This document shows, piece after piece, positions 45,051 to 53,966 of a DNA stretch of 64,000 nt. Under the pieces are notes generated by a model that was not told the DNA's origin, did no database searches, and saw nothing but the letters and a program-made list of their open reading frames with translations. The translations under genes and the position numbers were made by a program. Origin of the DNA: Rikenella microfusus DSM 15922 (GTDB lineage Bacteria > Bacteroidota > Bacteroidia > Bacteroidales > Rikenellaceae); assembly GCF_000427365.1 (NCBI RefSeq), contig NZ_KE386488.1:2515882-2579881 (forward strand), written 5' to 3'. Every line of letters starts with the position of its first letter. Position 1 is the stretch's first letter.

Positions 45051-45845
45051 TCAAAGATAAAAAATTCCGTCGTGCAAATGCAATTGGACGAACAGGAGCA
45101 TATACACGACCGATATGATCAGAGCCACCATGAACCAGTCCTTGACGGTGTGCGTATCCTTCCGCTCGACGAATTTTTCGCCCAGCCAGCCGCCGAAACC
45201 GCCTCCCACGGCCACGCACGCGCCCAATTCCCAGTCGATATGCCCGAACCAGATAAAGATGAAGAGCGCGAAAGGGGTAACGATCATGCTCATATAGGTT
45301 TTGATCGCTTCGGCCGTTTTCGTCGCGGTGTGCATCCGTTTGACCAGTACGTAGAACATCAGGTAGGCCATTCCGGCTTGGATCATGCCGCAATACAGTC
45401 CCAAACCCAGAAATACCAGATAATCGACCGCACGGGAACGGCTGACCGGGTCGTCTGTACTGTCGGGGCGGTCGGTCAGTTCTTTGGAAAAAAAGGTGAA
45501 GAGGATGGTGAGGATCATCACGCCGATGAAGATCCAGTTGAAAACGGCATCGGCGATCCGGACGGCGAAATACGCGCCGGCTACGGTACCGAGTACCAGT
45601 GTGACGGACAGTATGGCCGCTTCTTTATGCGGGATGGGTTTGCGGGTCAGGTACCGGATATATCCCATCGTATATTGGGTCATCACTCCGATACGGTTCG
45701 TCCCGTTGGCGACGCTCGGCGGAAGCCCCAGCCCGATGAGCATCGGCAGGGAGATGAGCGAGCCGGCCCCGCCGATCTCGCTGACGATACCGCTCGCAAG
45801 CCCGGCCAATACGGCGGTGGCATAGTGTATCAGGGTCGGTTCCAT
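45051..45845 (-). CDS. TauE/SafE-family membrane exporter
   Basis: 264 residues with about eight membrane helices. Family hallmarks: VLAGLASGIVSEIGGAGSLI at the first helix pair and LYCGMIQAGMAYLMFY at the second repeat, ending VYMLLFVQLHLHD. The family exports sulfite, sulfonates or related organic anions. The next gene upstream, panE-side lipoprotein, is separated by a strong terminator. Substrate not known. Confidence 0.88.
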   Translation of the reverse strand: MEPTLIHYATAVLAGLASGIVSEIGGAGSLISLPMLIGLGLPPSVANGTNRIGVMTQYTMGYIRYLTRKPIPHKEAAILSVTLVLGTVAGAYFAVRIADAVFNWIFIGVMILTILFTFFSKELTDRPDSTDDPVSRSRAVDYLVFLGLGLYCGMIQAGMAYLMFYVLVKRMHTATKTAEAIKTYMSMIVTPFALFIFIWFGHIDWELGACVAVGGGFGGWLGEKFVERKDTHTVKDWFMVALIISVVYMLLFVQLHLHDGIFYL

Positions 45846-45898
45846 GTTCCCGGGGTTGGTTTCGGGGAACGGGAAAACACAAAATACATGCCATGCGA

Positions 45899-45940
45899 AA
45901 AAGAGGCGGTTCCTTCGTGGGAGAAGGAACCGCCTCTTTT
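45899..45940 (-). terminator. Terminator of the small lipoprotein gene
   Basis: A 17-bp perfect stem (45899-45915 with 45924-45940), loop CGTGGGAG, followed on the minus strand by a T run; 17 bases past the lipoprotein stop. Confidence 0.9.
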
Positions 45941-45957
45941 CAGTATTGTATCCGGAT

Positions 45958-46350
45958 TTATTCGGCCTTGGGGGTCAGCACCAGATTCATCTGTTCGCTG
46001 GTCAGTTTGAAGCCGTCGGCGGTTTTGGCGACGCCGAAACCCTGTACGGTTTGCGTGCTGTCGGTAATGAACAGGCTGTCGGCCCTGACTTCCCATTTAC
46101 CTTGGGTCGATTGCGAATTGGCTCCCATCGAGACGCTCATGTCGATCGTGCCGTCGCTGTTGAAGTCCATATCCATTTTCATCTGCGAAAGCATCGCAGC
46201 GGCGAGTTGTGCGCTGAAGTCGGTGGAATCCGCCACTTCGATTTCGGGTTTGGCGGAATAGCTGCCGACCAGTTCTTTTTCGAGGCCGGCTTTCCCCGAG
46301 CAGGCAACCAGGGCTGCTACAGCCGCAACTGCCAACAAGTTTTTTTTCAT
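45958..46350 (-). CDS. Small lipoprotein, lipocalin-like
   Basis: 130 residues. The signal ends VAALVACSG (lipobox LVAC), so it is a lipoprotein. Mature region is mostly beta: MKMDMDFNSDGTIDMSVSMG, QGKWEVRADSLFITDS, as in short lipocalin-like DUF proteins that monitor or store small molecules. No named family. ATG 46350 chosen; upstream frame is open but poor. A TACCTTTG box lies ~30 bases upstream. Confidence 0.75.
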   Translation of the reverse strand: MKKNLLAVAAVAALVACSGKAGLEKELVGSYSAKPEIEVADSTDFSAQLAAAMLSQMKMDMDFNSDGTIDMSVSMGANSQSTQGKWEVRADSLFITDSTQTVQGFGVAKTADGFKLTSEQMNLVLTPKAE

Positions 46351-46380
46351 TCGGATCGTATGATGTTTGGTTCTTTCGGG

Positions 46381-46388
46381 CAAAGGTA
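46381..46388 (-). promoter_or_regulatory. -7 box of the lipoprotein promoter (TACCTTTG)
   Basis: The minus strand reads TACCTTTG (TAnnTTTG), 31 bases before the lipoprotein ATG. Confidence 0.45.
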
Positions 46389-46417
46389 CGTATAATTTCC
46401 CGACTTGGACCGGAATT

Positions 46418-47314
46418 TCATAAAGCTGACAAAATTTGCAGTGCGGCCCGGTTCCAGGGAACGGGATATCCCGTTTCTGCGGCCAGTCGGCATAACGTTC
46501 CTGCGAAGATATCGACTTCGGTAGGGCGCCCGGCTTCCACGTCCTGCAACATGGAACTTTTTCCTTCCGGGTTCATGGACCGGATGACTTCTTCGGCACG
46601 ATCCGTCATCCGTTCCGCTCCGGCGATCTTCAGCATGCCGGCTACCCCGGCCGCCTCTTCCATCATCCGCCGGGCCAGCGTCATCGCCCGTTCGTTCCGC
46701 TGCAAATGGCCGTAAGGACGGCGGAGCAGGGCAGTGGTTTGGTTGCAACCGATGTTGATAACGAATTTCTGCCACAGGGCCGAGATCATATCCTGCGGTA
46801 TTTCGTAAGGGATACCCGTCCTGTCGAACAGAGCGCCGATCCGCCGCACGTTGTCCGACGGGCACCGGTTGTCCGCCTCTCCGAAATAAATGCGGTATTC
46901 CCCGTCGTGTGCGACGCTGTTGCCTTCGCGCAGGCTCGGATGTCCGAGGAAATAGGAATAGAGTACCCGTTCCGGGCCGAATCGTTCCGCAAGGGTCTGT
47001 TCGCTGTCGATACCGTTCAGCAGCGACAGGATCAGCGTCTGCGGACCGACGTGCGGGGTTATGGCTTCGATGGCTTCCGGCAGCGCAACCGCTTTGGTTG
47101 CGATCAGGATCGAATCTGCGGGCCGGGAGGCATCGGCGAAAGCGAAGTCGTAGCGTTTCCCGTTGAACAGGATTCCCTGCCGGCGTAATTTTTCCTGTCT
47201 GCCTGCATCCGCAATAATCGTGAACCTGCCGGGCAACCGATCGTGCAGCCGGGTCGCCAGCACGGTTCCGACAGCCCCCAGACCGATGAGGGCCACGTGT
47301 TCGATCTCTTTCAT
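46418..47314 (-). CDS. panE: 2-dehydropantoate 2-reductase (ketopantoate reductase)
   Basis: 298 residues. Rossmann GLGAVGTVLATRL at the N terminus, ILIATKAV, LSLLNGIDSE (conserved Asn near substrate), and the C-terminal domain with WQKFVINIGCNQTTAL (catalytic Lys and Asn) and EVDIFAGTL. It reduces ketopantoate to pantoate with NADPH for coenzyme A synthesis. Other members of this superfamily share the fold; motif set supports PanE. Confidence 0.88.
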   Translation of the reverse strand: MKEIEHVALIGLGAVGTVLATRLHDRLPGRFTIIADAGRQEKLRRQGILFNGKRYDFAFADASRPADSILIATKAVALPEAIEAITPHVGPQTLILSLLNGIDSEQTLAERFGPERVLYSYFLGHPSLREGNSVAHDGEYRIYFGEADNRCPSDNVRRIGALFDRTGIPYEIPQDMISALWQKFVINIGCNQTTALLRRPYGHLQRNERAMTLARRMMEEAAGVAGMLKIAGAERMTDRAEEVIRSMNPEGKSSMLQDVEAGRPTEVDIFAGTLCRLAAETGYPVPWNRAALQILSAL

Positions 47315-47388
47315 GCTTTGTCCGATGGTCTGTTAGCAAAGGCAAAGGTGGCATTTTTTTTGTAACTCCCGGGGAGAAAACGGTTCGA

Positions 47389-48840
47389 ATGAAGACATTT
47401 GTTATGCGTTTCAGGGCCGGCAAAGGATACAAATGGTGGGTGCTGGGCATGATTATGATCGGAACGTTCATGGCTGTGCTCGACATCACCGTAGTCAATG
47501 TGGGAATGCCGGCTATCATGGGGGCCTTCCGTGTGGGTATTTCCACGGCGGAATGGGTGATTACGGCCTATATGATTACGATGACCCTCATGCTTCCCAC
47601 GGCCGGATGGCTGGCCGATAAATTCGGCAACAAGAGGGTCTATATCGTCGGCATGTTTCTCTTCACGCTCGGTTCGTGGCTCTGCGGCCGGGCGTGGACC
47701 GACTGGTTTCTGATCGGATCTCGCGCCTTGCAGGGGGTCGGCGGAGGGATCATCCAGTCGCTCGGACTGGCTATCGTATCGCGCGAATTCACGCCTGAAC
47801 AACGGGGAACGGCGCTCGGGCTGTGGTCGGTGGCGTCGGCGGCTTCGATTTCTTTCGGGCCGCTGATCGGCGGGTATCTGGTGGACGATTACAGTTGGCA
47901 CTGGATTTTCGATGTGAACGTTCCTCTGGGAGCGATCGCCATCCTTGCGGCGCTCGTCATCCAGCGCGAATGGAAAAATCCGCGGATCGGCCGTTTCGAT
48001 TGGATCGGTTTCGCCAGCGTCGCCCTGTTCATGCCGCTGGCGATCTATGCGCTGGCCCGTGGAAATGCAGCGACCAATCCGAAAGGCTGGGCCGCTCCGG
48101 AAGTAGTCGGGGCGTTCGCGGTCAGCGGCATCGCGTTGGCTGTGTTCGTTTTGCGCGAGTTGAGAACGAAATCTCCGTTGCTGAACATCCGTTTGCTGGG
48201 CGACCGGAATTTCGGGGTGGCCATGCTGGTATTGATGATTTTCGGAATCGGGATGCTGGGCGGGACATACCTGTTGCCGCTCTACATGCAGAACGGTCTG
48301 GGCTATACGGCGATTATGGCAGGGATGGTCTTCCTGCCCGTAGGACTGATCCAAGGTACGCTTTCGACCGTTTCGGGAATCGTAACCCGCTATATCGGTT
48401 CGGTGCCGCTGATGGTCGCGGGAATTGCGGCGATGACGCTGAGTTTTTGGCTCGCCGGCCGTTTCACGGCCGAAACCCATCGCTCGGCCATCATGACCGT
48501 GCTCTATTTGCGGGGATTCGGTATGGGGCTGACTTTCGCGCCGCTCAATATCTTTTCGCTGAAACGCCTGGCACAGGCGGATATGGCCGCCGCTGCGGGG
48601 ATCGCCAACAGTATCAAACAGTTGTCGGGCAGTATCGGGATCGCCCTGCTGACGGCGATCATGACTTCGCGCATCTCGTACCATACGGCGGCCCACGACG
48701 TGGCCGGTTCGCAAACGGACGTCTATATCGCCGGGGTAACCGACGATTTCGCCATCGTAGCGGTACTGACTTTGGCGGCCATGACTCCCTTGCTTTTGTT
48801 GCTGGTCCGGCGTAAAAACAAGACGCTCCGGCCCGAATGA
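47389..48840 (+). CDS. DHA2-family multidrug MFS exporter (EmrB/QacA-like, 14 helices)
   Basis: 483 residues with 14 membrane helices. First helix region FMAVLDITVVNVGMPAIM contains the DHA2 motif with Asp, and loop GWLADKFGNKRVYIVGMF is motif A; RALQGVGGGII and REFTPEQRGTALGLWSVA follow. Proton-driven efflux of drugs or host compounds. No HlyD/EmrA partner gene beside it. The stop overlaps the 5' arm of a terminator-like stem shared with the converging peroxidase gene. Confidence 0.92.
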   Translation: MKTFVMRFRAGKGYKWWVLGMIMIGTFMAVLDITVVNVGMPAIMGAFRVGISTAEWVITAYMITMTLMLPTAGWLADKFGNKRVYIVGMFLFTLGSWLCGRAWTDWFLIGSRALQGVGGGIIQSLGLAIVSREFTPEQRGTALGLWSVASAASISFGPLIGGYLVDDYSWHWIFDVNVPLGAIAILAALVIQREWKNPRIGRFDWIGFASVALFMPLAIYALARGNAATNPKGWAAPEVVGAFAVSGIALAVFVLRELRTKSPLLNIRLLGDRNFGVAMLVLMIFGIGMLGGTYLLPLYMQNGLGYTAIMAGMVFLPVGLIQGTLSTVSGIVTRYIGSVPLMVAGIAAMTLSFWLAGRFTAETHRSAIMTVLYLRGFGMGLTFAPLNIFSLKRLAQADMAAAAGIANSIKQLSGSIGIALLTAIMTSRISYHTAAHDVAGSQTDVYIAGVTDDFAIVAVLTLAAMTPLLLLLVRRKNKTLRPE

Positions 48841-48854
48841 TCGGTCGGAGCGTC
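48822..48854. terminator. Possible shared terminator between MFS and cytochrome c peroxidase genes
   Basis: Stem GACGCTCCG (48822-48830) with CGGAGCGTC (48846-48854), overlapping the MFS stop. No clear T tract on either strand. Confidence 0.4.
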
Positions 48855-48878
48855 GGCATGGTTCCTTTTCCGAAACAG

Positions 48879-50258
48879 CTAACTGTTCTGCGCATCGAGC
48901 GGCCGGCCTCGGTATTCGCCGGTCAGGGTTTTCAGGAACGCCACGATGTCGTCGCGCTCCGCTGCCGGTAAAGATCGGCCTACCTGGTATTTCGTCATGA
49001 CGTCCACGGCCTCTTCCAATGTCCGGGCCGTCCCGTCGTGCAGATAAGGGGCCGTGAGCGCGATGTTCCGCAGGCCCGGCGTCTTGAATCGGTGGCGGTC
49101 TCGGGCCGTTCCGGTCTCTTTGTAACGGCCGTTGTCTTCTTCGGTCATGGCCAGGCCGCGGTCGGCGAAATAGTCGGCTTTAAGCCCCATCAGTTCGTAG
49201 GATTGTCCTCCGAGATTGGCCCCTACATGACAAGTGGCGCAGTCGTTGGACTTGAAGAGTTCGTACCCTCTGATCTCCTGAGCCGTCAGCGCGGACGAAT
49301 CGCCTTTCAGATAGAGGTCGAAGCGGGAGTTGGGCGTCAAAAGCGTCTTTTCGAATTCGGCGATGGCATCGGTCAGGTTGTCGCCCGAATAGCCGTCGGG
49401 GTAAACGGCCAGGAATTCCGCGGTCAGTTCCTTGTCCTGCTTCAGCTTATCGATGATTTCATCCCAGGATTGGCAGGCCATTTCGACCGGGTTCATCGGC
49501 GGCCCGCCGGCCTGTTCGGCCAGCGTTGCGGCGCGCCCGTCCCAGAACTGTACGAAGTTCAAAGCGGCGTTGTAGACGGTCGGAGCGTTCACGCCGCCTT
49601 TTTTTCCGCCTACGCCGTCCGAAAATTGTTCGTTATCCACGCCTCCGGTATCCAATCCATGACAAGAAGCGCATGAGATCGTATTGTCGGCCGAGAACCG
49701 CGGGTCGTGGAACAATTTCTCGCCCAGGGCGACTTTGGCCGGATCGACCGGCAGCGAATCCATGACCGGCTGTACCGGTTCGAAGGCGAAAACCGAATGA
49801 GCCAGGTTCGTGGCATAGTATTTCGCCCGGTGTTCCCGGATCCACTCTTTCAGCATGCGGGCCTTCTTGCCCGTGATGGCCGATCCCCAGTGCATCATCG
49901 AAAAACGGGCCACCGGCATCGTCTCTTTTTCGACTACCCGTTCGATTTTCGCCAGCGTCGCCTCATCCACTTTGCGGCCGCTGCGCAGCGCATCGTACAC
50001 TCCGCTCAGATCGGTATGCCGGTAACCGAGCGCGATGTCTTCCCGGATCATCCCTTCGGCGATCGGGAGCGAGGCGTAGAACGGCAAGTCCGGATGTTCG
50101 CTGTGGCACATCAGGCACTGTCCGTCTTCGAGAATGGCCAGAGCCTGCCGCTCGCGCGGCAGATCGGCAGACGGGGCAGAGTTGGAAAGATGATAGGCCG
50201 CGCCTGCAATGACGACGAGGACACCGGCACCGGTCAATATTTTAGGAAATAATCGCAT
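48879..50258 (-). CDS. Three-haem cytochrome c peroxidase
   Basis: 459 residues. N-terminal membrane anchor (MRLFPKILTGAGVLVVIAGA) faces the periplasm. Three CXXCH haem sites: CLMCH (48-52), CASCH (196-200) and CATCH (340-344). The last two belong to the classic di-haem CcpA core (ISCASCHGLDTGGVDN; LFKSNDCATCH); the first is an extra N-terminal haem domain as in YhjA-type quinol peroxidases. It would reduce periplasmic H2O2 using electrons from menaquinol or a cytochrome. Upstream ATG at 50303 is possible but adds a basic leader; 50258 chosen. Confidence 0.92.
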   Translation of the reverse strand: MRLFPKILTGAGVLVVIAGAAYHLSNSAPSADLPRERQALAILEDGQCLMCHSEHPDLPFYASLPIAEGMIREDIALGYRHTDLSGVYDALRSGRKVDEATLAKIERVVEKETMPVARFSMMHWGSAITGKKARMLKEWIREHRAKYYATNLAHSVFAFEPVQPVMDSLPVDPAKVALGEKLFHDPRFSADNTISCASCHGLDTGGVDNEQFSDGVGGKKGGVNAPTVYNAALNFVQFWDGRAATLAEQAGGPPMNPVEMACQSWDEIIDKLKQDKELTAEFLAVYPDGYSGDNLTDAIAEFEKTLLTPNSRFDLYLKGDSSALTAQEIRGYELFKSNDCATCHVGANLGGQSYELMGLKADYFADRGLAMTEEDNGRYKETGTARDRHRFKTPGLRNIALTAPYLHDGTARTLEEAVDVMTKYQVGRSLPAAERDDIVAFLKTLTGEYRGRPLDAQNS

Positions 50259-50349
50259 ATGCTGTCGTATCTGTTTCGGTAAGTGTATATGACGTTTGCC
50301 CATTTATATGCACACTCGATTTGTAGTACATTCCGGCCTGTTCCCATTC

Positions 50350-50480
50350 TTTTTTGGGGAAGAGACTCCCGGCCGGATCGGCCCCGTCGGGGCTTTTGCC
50401 GTATTCTATTCAGACGGTATCGCAGGGCCGTCCGGGGAGACCATTATCCGGCTTTGGATAAAGTCGTAATATGACTTACC
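50350..50480 (+). repeat. Dispersed ~125-bp repeat, copy 2 (structured)
   Basis: Plus-strand counterpart of 42180-42305. Core 50394-50450. Stem TTATCC (50444-50449) with GGATAA (50456-50461) matches copy 1's TTACCC/GGGTAA by a compensatory change. GGGG-AAGAGA-CTCCC near 50356-50370 parallels copy 1's first hairpin. It lies upstream of the cytochrome c peroxidase and past the rubrerythrin terminator. A 64-codon frame here (50283-50474) is likely a by-product. Confidence 0.7.
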
Positions 50481-50507
50481 TCCGTTTTTTGTCGTGTTCC
50501 AAATAAA

Positions 50508-50538
50508 AGGTACTGCAAAGCTCGGCCTTGCAGTACCT
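50508..50538 (-). terminator. Terminator of perR-rbr
   Basis: An 11-bp stem (50508-50518 with 50528-50538), followed on the minus strand by TTTTATTT, 20 bases past the rubrerythrin stop. Confidence 0.85.
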
Positions 50539-50558
50539 CTATTTCCCAGTGCCGGGAA

Positions 50559-51134
50559 TTAATAGTTATTCTTTTTCGGTTCGAAAAACGCTTGCGGATG
50601 AGCGCAGGCCGGGCAGGCTTTCGGGGCTTCTTTGCCCGTGTAAACATAACCGCAGTTGCGGCACTGCCATTCGATTTCGGTTTCGCGTTTGAACACCGAG
50701 CAGTCTTTCACGCGACCCAGCAGGGTGCGGTAACGTTTTTCGTGTTCGGCTTCCACAGTGGCGATTTCGCGGAATACTTTGGCGATGGCCGGAAAGCCCT
50801 CTTCGTCGGCCACGTCGGCGAAAGCGGGGTAGAGGTCGCTCCATTCCTCGTTCTCGCCTGCGGCGGCGGCTTCCAGGTTCTGTTCGGTCGTACCGATTAC
50901 GCCGGCCGGATAAGCGGCCGTGATTTCGACCATGCCGCCTTCGAGGAATTTGAAGAAACGTTTGGCGTGTTCTTTTTCCTGTTCGGCCGTCTCCATGAAG
51001 ACGCCCGCGATCTGTTCGTAACCCTCTTTCTTGGCCACGCTGGCGAAGAATGTGTAACGGCTGCGCGCCTGCGATTCGCCGGCGAACGATTTCAGCAGGT
51101 TCTGTTCGGTTTTGGTTCCTTTTACGCTTTTCAT
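50559..51134 (-). CDS. rbr: Rubrerythrin
   Basis: 191 residues. Ferritin-like di-iron domain (~1-145): [41 protein letters not shown] provide the Glu/His ligands. C-terminal rubredoxin domain [10 protein letters not shown] and CPACAHPQ binds one iron. It reduces H2O2 in anaerobes. Its ATG overlaps the perR stop by 4 bases, so perR-rbr is a coupled operon under the PerR box at 51657-51671. Confidence 0.97.
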   Translation of the reverse strand: MKSVKGTKTEQNLLKSFAGESQARSRYTFFASVAKKEGYEQIAGVFMETAEQEKEHAKRFFKFLEGGMVEITAAYPAGVIGTTEQNLEAAAAGENEEWSDLYPAFADVADEEGFPAIAKVFREIATVEAEHEKRYRTLLGRVKDCSVFKRETEIEWQCRNCGYVYTGKEAPKACPACAHPQAFFEPKKNNY

Positions 51135-51601
51135 TCGGTTGGTATTTTGGTGGTTCGATTATGATTGGATCGGTTATGTCTGAAATTGCCTATGACCTGT
51201 ACGCGGATATCGGTAACCTCGAAGCCGTCCGTTCCCGCCATCCGGTGCGACGCGTAATAAGCGCGTACCAGTTCGGTCAGCTCCCGGTCGCCGAAATCCA
51301 GTATCTCGCCCGTCTCTTCGCAAAGCAGGTGGTGATGGTCGTGGATATTGACGTCGAAATACATCTTGTTGTCGCTCGTATTGAGTTTCGAGATCACTCC
51401 TTTGGTGGAAAAACATTCCAGCACGTTGTATATGGTCCCGACCGTTACGGTAGGGAACGTATCGTGGACTTTGGCGGTGATCTGTTCTGCGCTGGCATGC
51501 CCCAACTCTTCCAAAGCGGCGTACACGGCTATCCGCTGCGGCGTCACTTTGATGCCGTGGGCATTCAGCATCTCCCTGATCTGCTGACTGTTTTTTCGCA
51601 T
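51131..51601 (-). CDS. perR: Fur-family peroxide regulator PerR
   Basis: 156 residues. Winged helix (~10-80: [33 protein letters not shown]) and dimer domain with regulatory metal site ([18 protein letters not shown]). The usual C-terminal CXXC pair of structural zinc is not seen, as in some Bacteroidota PerR. Co-transcribed with rubrerythrin and preceded by a near-consensus PerR box, so PerR identity is stronger than Fur or Zur. ATG 51601 drops a basic 17-residue leader. Confidence 0.9.
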   Translation of the reverse strand: MRKNSQQIREMLNAHGIKVTPQRIAVYAALEELGHASAEQITAKVHDTFPTVTVGTIYNVLECFSTKGVISKLNTSDNKMYFDVNIHDHHHLLCEETGEILDFGDRELTELVRAYYASHRMAGTDGFEVTDIRVQVIGNFRHNRSNHNRTTKIPTE

Positions 51602-51631
51602 GGTCGTTTCTTTCCCCTTCGTTTGATACCG

Positions 51632-51639
51632 CAAAGGTA
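51632..51639 (-). promoter_or_regulatory. -7 box of perR-rbr promoter (TACCTTTG)
   Basis: The minus strand reads TACCTTTG (TAnnTTTG), 31 bases before the perR ATG, with the PerR box 18 bases further upstream. Confidence 0.55.
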
Positions 51640-51656
51640 CAAATTTTTTCAATAAA

Positions 51657-51671
51657 TTATAATAATTCTAA
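51657..51671. promoter_or_regulatory. PerR box (autoregulatory operator)
   Basis: TTATAATAATTCTAA matches the classic PerR box TTATAATNATTATAA at 13 of 14 defined positions. It lies over the upstream part of the perR-rbr promoter, between it and the divergent typA promoter. Confidence 0.7.
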
Positions 51672-51713
51672 ATTAAAAATTTTTCATAACCGGTTCGGCG
51701 AACCGGAACGAGG

Positions 51714-51745
51714 TTTGATATTCTGCCTTAAAAAATCTACATTTG
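51714..51745 (+). promoter_or_regulatory. Consensus promoter of typA (TTTG-N20-TACATTTG)
   Basis: TTTG at 51714-51717 and TACATTTG at 51738-51745, spacing 20, and 51 bases before the typA ATG. Confidence 0.75.
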
Positions 51746-51796
51746 TGCCGTCCGCGGAGCGCCTCTACCCGCGTGACGGGCATATAATTCAACGAG

Positions 51797-53596
51797 ATGC
51801 AGAAAATCAAAAACATCGCGATCATCGCACACGTCGACCACGGAAAAACCACCCTGGTGGACAAAATGATCCTTCAGGCCAAGCTGGTCCGCGACCAGGA
51901 GAAGTCCGATACGTTGATTCTGGACAACAACGATCTGGAACGCGAACGGGGAATCACGATTCTGGCCAAAAATGTTTCGGTCCATTATAAAGATTACAAA
52001 ATCAATATTATCGACACGCCGGGCCACGCCGATTTCGGCGGCGAAGTGGAACGGGTGCTGAACATGGCCGACGGCGTGCTGCTCCTGGTGGACGCTTTCG
52101 AAGGCACCATGCCGCAGACCCGCTTCGTATTGCAGAAAGCCTTGCAGATGGGCCTCAAGCCGATCGTGGTCATCAATAAAGTGGACAAACAGAATTGCCG
52201 GCCCGAGGAGGTGAACGAACAGGTGTTCGACCTGATGTTCAGCCTCGACGCCACGGAGGAACAGCTCGACTTCAAGACGATCTACGGGAGCGCCAAGAAC
52301 GGCTGGATGTCCACCGACTGGAAAACGCCGACCGGCGACATCATTCCCCTGCTGGACTGCATTATCGAAGAGATACCGACGGCCAAAGTCGTGGAAGGGA
52401 CTCCGCAGATGCTGGTCACTTCGCTGGAATATTCTCCGTATGTGGGGCGCATCGCGGTGGGACGCCTGAGCCGGGGAACGTTAAAATCCGGACAGAATGT
52501 TTCGCTGATGAAACGCGACGGAACGGTCGAAAAATCGAAAATCCGCGAGCTGATGACCTTCGAGGGGCTGGGTAAACAGAAAGTCGAAGAGGTGCAGTGC
52601 GGCGACATCTGCGCGATCGTGGGTATCGACGGTTTCGAGATCGGGGACACGATCGCCGATTACGAGAATCCGGAGCAGCTCACTCCGATCGCTATCGACG
52701 AGCCGACCATGAGCATGCTTTTCACGATCAACGATTCGCCGTTCTTCGGGAAAGAAGGCAAATACGTCACTTCGCGCCATATCAAGGAACGTCTCGACCG
52801 TGAACTGGAAAAGAACCTCGCCCTGAAAGTGAAGCCGGGCGCCACGGCCGATTCGTTCCGTGTCTTCGGCCGGGGCGTGCTGCACATCAGCGTGCTGATC
52901 GAGACGATGCGCCGCGAAGGGTACGAATTGCAGGTCGGCCAGCCCAAGGTGGTGGACAAGGTCATCAACGGTCAGCGCTGCGAACCGATCGAGCACCTGA
53001 CGGTGGACCTGCCGGAGGAGATGGCAGGCAAAGCGATCGAAATGGCGACGCGCCGCAAAGGGGTGTTGCTGCATATCGACCATCGCGGAGACCGGGCGCA
53101 TCTGGATTTCGACATTCCGGCACGAGGCATTATCGGCCTGCGGAGCAACCTGCTGACGGCTACGGCCGGCGAAGCGGTGGTCGCTCACCGTTTCAAAGGT
53201 TTCGAACCTTACCGGGGCGAGATCGAGGGCCGTTCGAACGGTTCGCTCATCGCCGCTGAGAGCGGCACGGCCTATGCCTACGCGATCAGCAAATTGCAGG
53301 ACCGGGGCCGTTTCTTCATCTCGCCGGGCGACGAAGTGTATGCCGGGCAGGTGATCGGGGAGAGCACGCGGGCGGAAGACATCTGCGTGAATGTCTGCAA
53401 GTCGAAAAAACTGACCAACATGCGCGCGTCGGGGTCCGACGAGAAATCGACCGTGTCGCCGCCGGTAATCTTCTCGCTGGAAGAGACGCTGGAATATATT
53501 CAGGAAGACGAATACGCCGAAATCACGCCGACTTCGATCCGTATGCGCAAGATTCTGCTCAGCGAAACCGACCGCAAGCGGGCCGGAAAAGCATAG
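51797..53596 (+). CDS. typA: Translational GTPase TypA/BipA
   Basis: 599 residues. G1 [14 protein letters not shown], switch region [11 protein letters not shown]3 [11 protein letters not shown]4 NKVDKQN. Domains II, III and V-like follow ([34 protein letters not shown]), with the C-terminal domain unique to BipA. It binds ribosomes and aids assembly, especially in cold or stress. Typical length. Confidence 0.96.
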   Translation: MQKIKNIAIIAHVDHGKTTLVDKMILQAKLVRDQEKSDTLILDNNDLERERGITILAKNVSVHYKDYKINIIDTPGHADFGGEVERVLNMADGVLLLVDAFEGTMPQTRFVLQKALQMGLKPIVVINKVDKQNCRPEEVNEQVFDLMFSLDATEEQLDFKTIYGSAKNGWMSTDWKTPTGDIIPLLDCIIEEIPTAKVVEGTPQMLVTSLEYSPYVGRIAVGRLSRGTLKSGQNVSLMKRDGTVEKSKIRELMTFEGLGKQKVEEVQCGDICAIVGIDGFEIGDTIADYENPEQLTPIAIDEPTMSMLFTINDSPFFGKEGKYVTSRHIKERLDRELEKNLALKVKPGATADSFRVFGRGVLHISVLIETMRREGYELQVGQPKVVDKVINGQRCEPIEHLTVDLPEEMAGKAIEMATRRKGVLLHIDHRGDRAHLDFDIPARGIIGLRSNLLTATAGEAVVAHRFKGFEPYRGEIEGRSNGSLIAAESGTAYAYAISKLQDRGRFFISPGDEVYAGQVIGESTRAEDICVNVCKSKKLTNMRASGSDEKSTVSPPVIFSLEETLEYIQEDEYAEITPTSIRMRKILLSETDRKRAGKA

Positions 53597-53966
53597 CGTC
53601 GGAGAAGCCGCGTTTGCAACTTGCTCCTAAAAATATTTTGGGGGTATGCCGGGCATATCCGGGAAGGTTTTTTCCCCTGTCGGCCCTGATCTTGCCGGAC
53701 GAAGCCGTGCAAGGTCCGATCCGGGACGAATCGCAAGGAACAGGCATCTTAAAACAATAATCGTCGAAAAGAAAAAGCGTAAAAAGCACGTAATCGGAAT
53801 ACGATGGCGTGCTTTTTGTCGTAAATTAGCGAAAAATACCAAGGACGGGGCGACCTGCGTCGTTTCCGACGACAAAAGGCCGTCCGGCGCAGAACCGACG
53901 GGAAAAGGATTCCCCGATACGTCTAAAGTATATGCTCGGTAAACCCGGAATTAAAATTTACAACAT
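53597..53966. other. Gene-free region between typA and the DUF308 gene
   Basis: Holds a terminator-like stem AAAAAGCACG (53781-53790)/CGTGCTTTTT (53808-53817). A 98-codon plus frame (53646-53942) is basic, lacks any domain and is probably spurious. The remaining GC-rich segment (53845-53925) can pair locally but shows no known riboswitch. Confidence 0.45.
53781..53817. terminator. Possible terminator downstream of typA
   Basis: A 10-bp stem (53781-53790 with 53808-53817) whose 3' arm ends in five T residues. It is 185 bases past typA, so distant. Confidence 0.4.

Noticed and set aside
50283-50474. Small protein reading of the repeat (FAVFYS/RYRRAVR peptides in both copies)
   Set aside because: Similarity in translation follows from DNA similarity; substitutions are not biased to third positions and starts are poor.
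53646-53942. 98-codon frame after typA
   Set aside because: Very basic, no domain, crosses a terminator-like stem.
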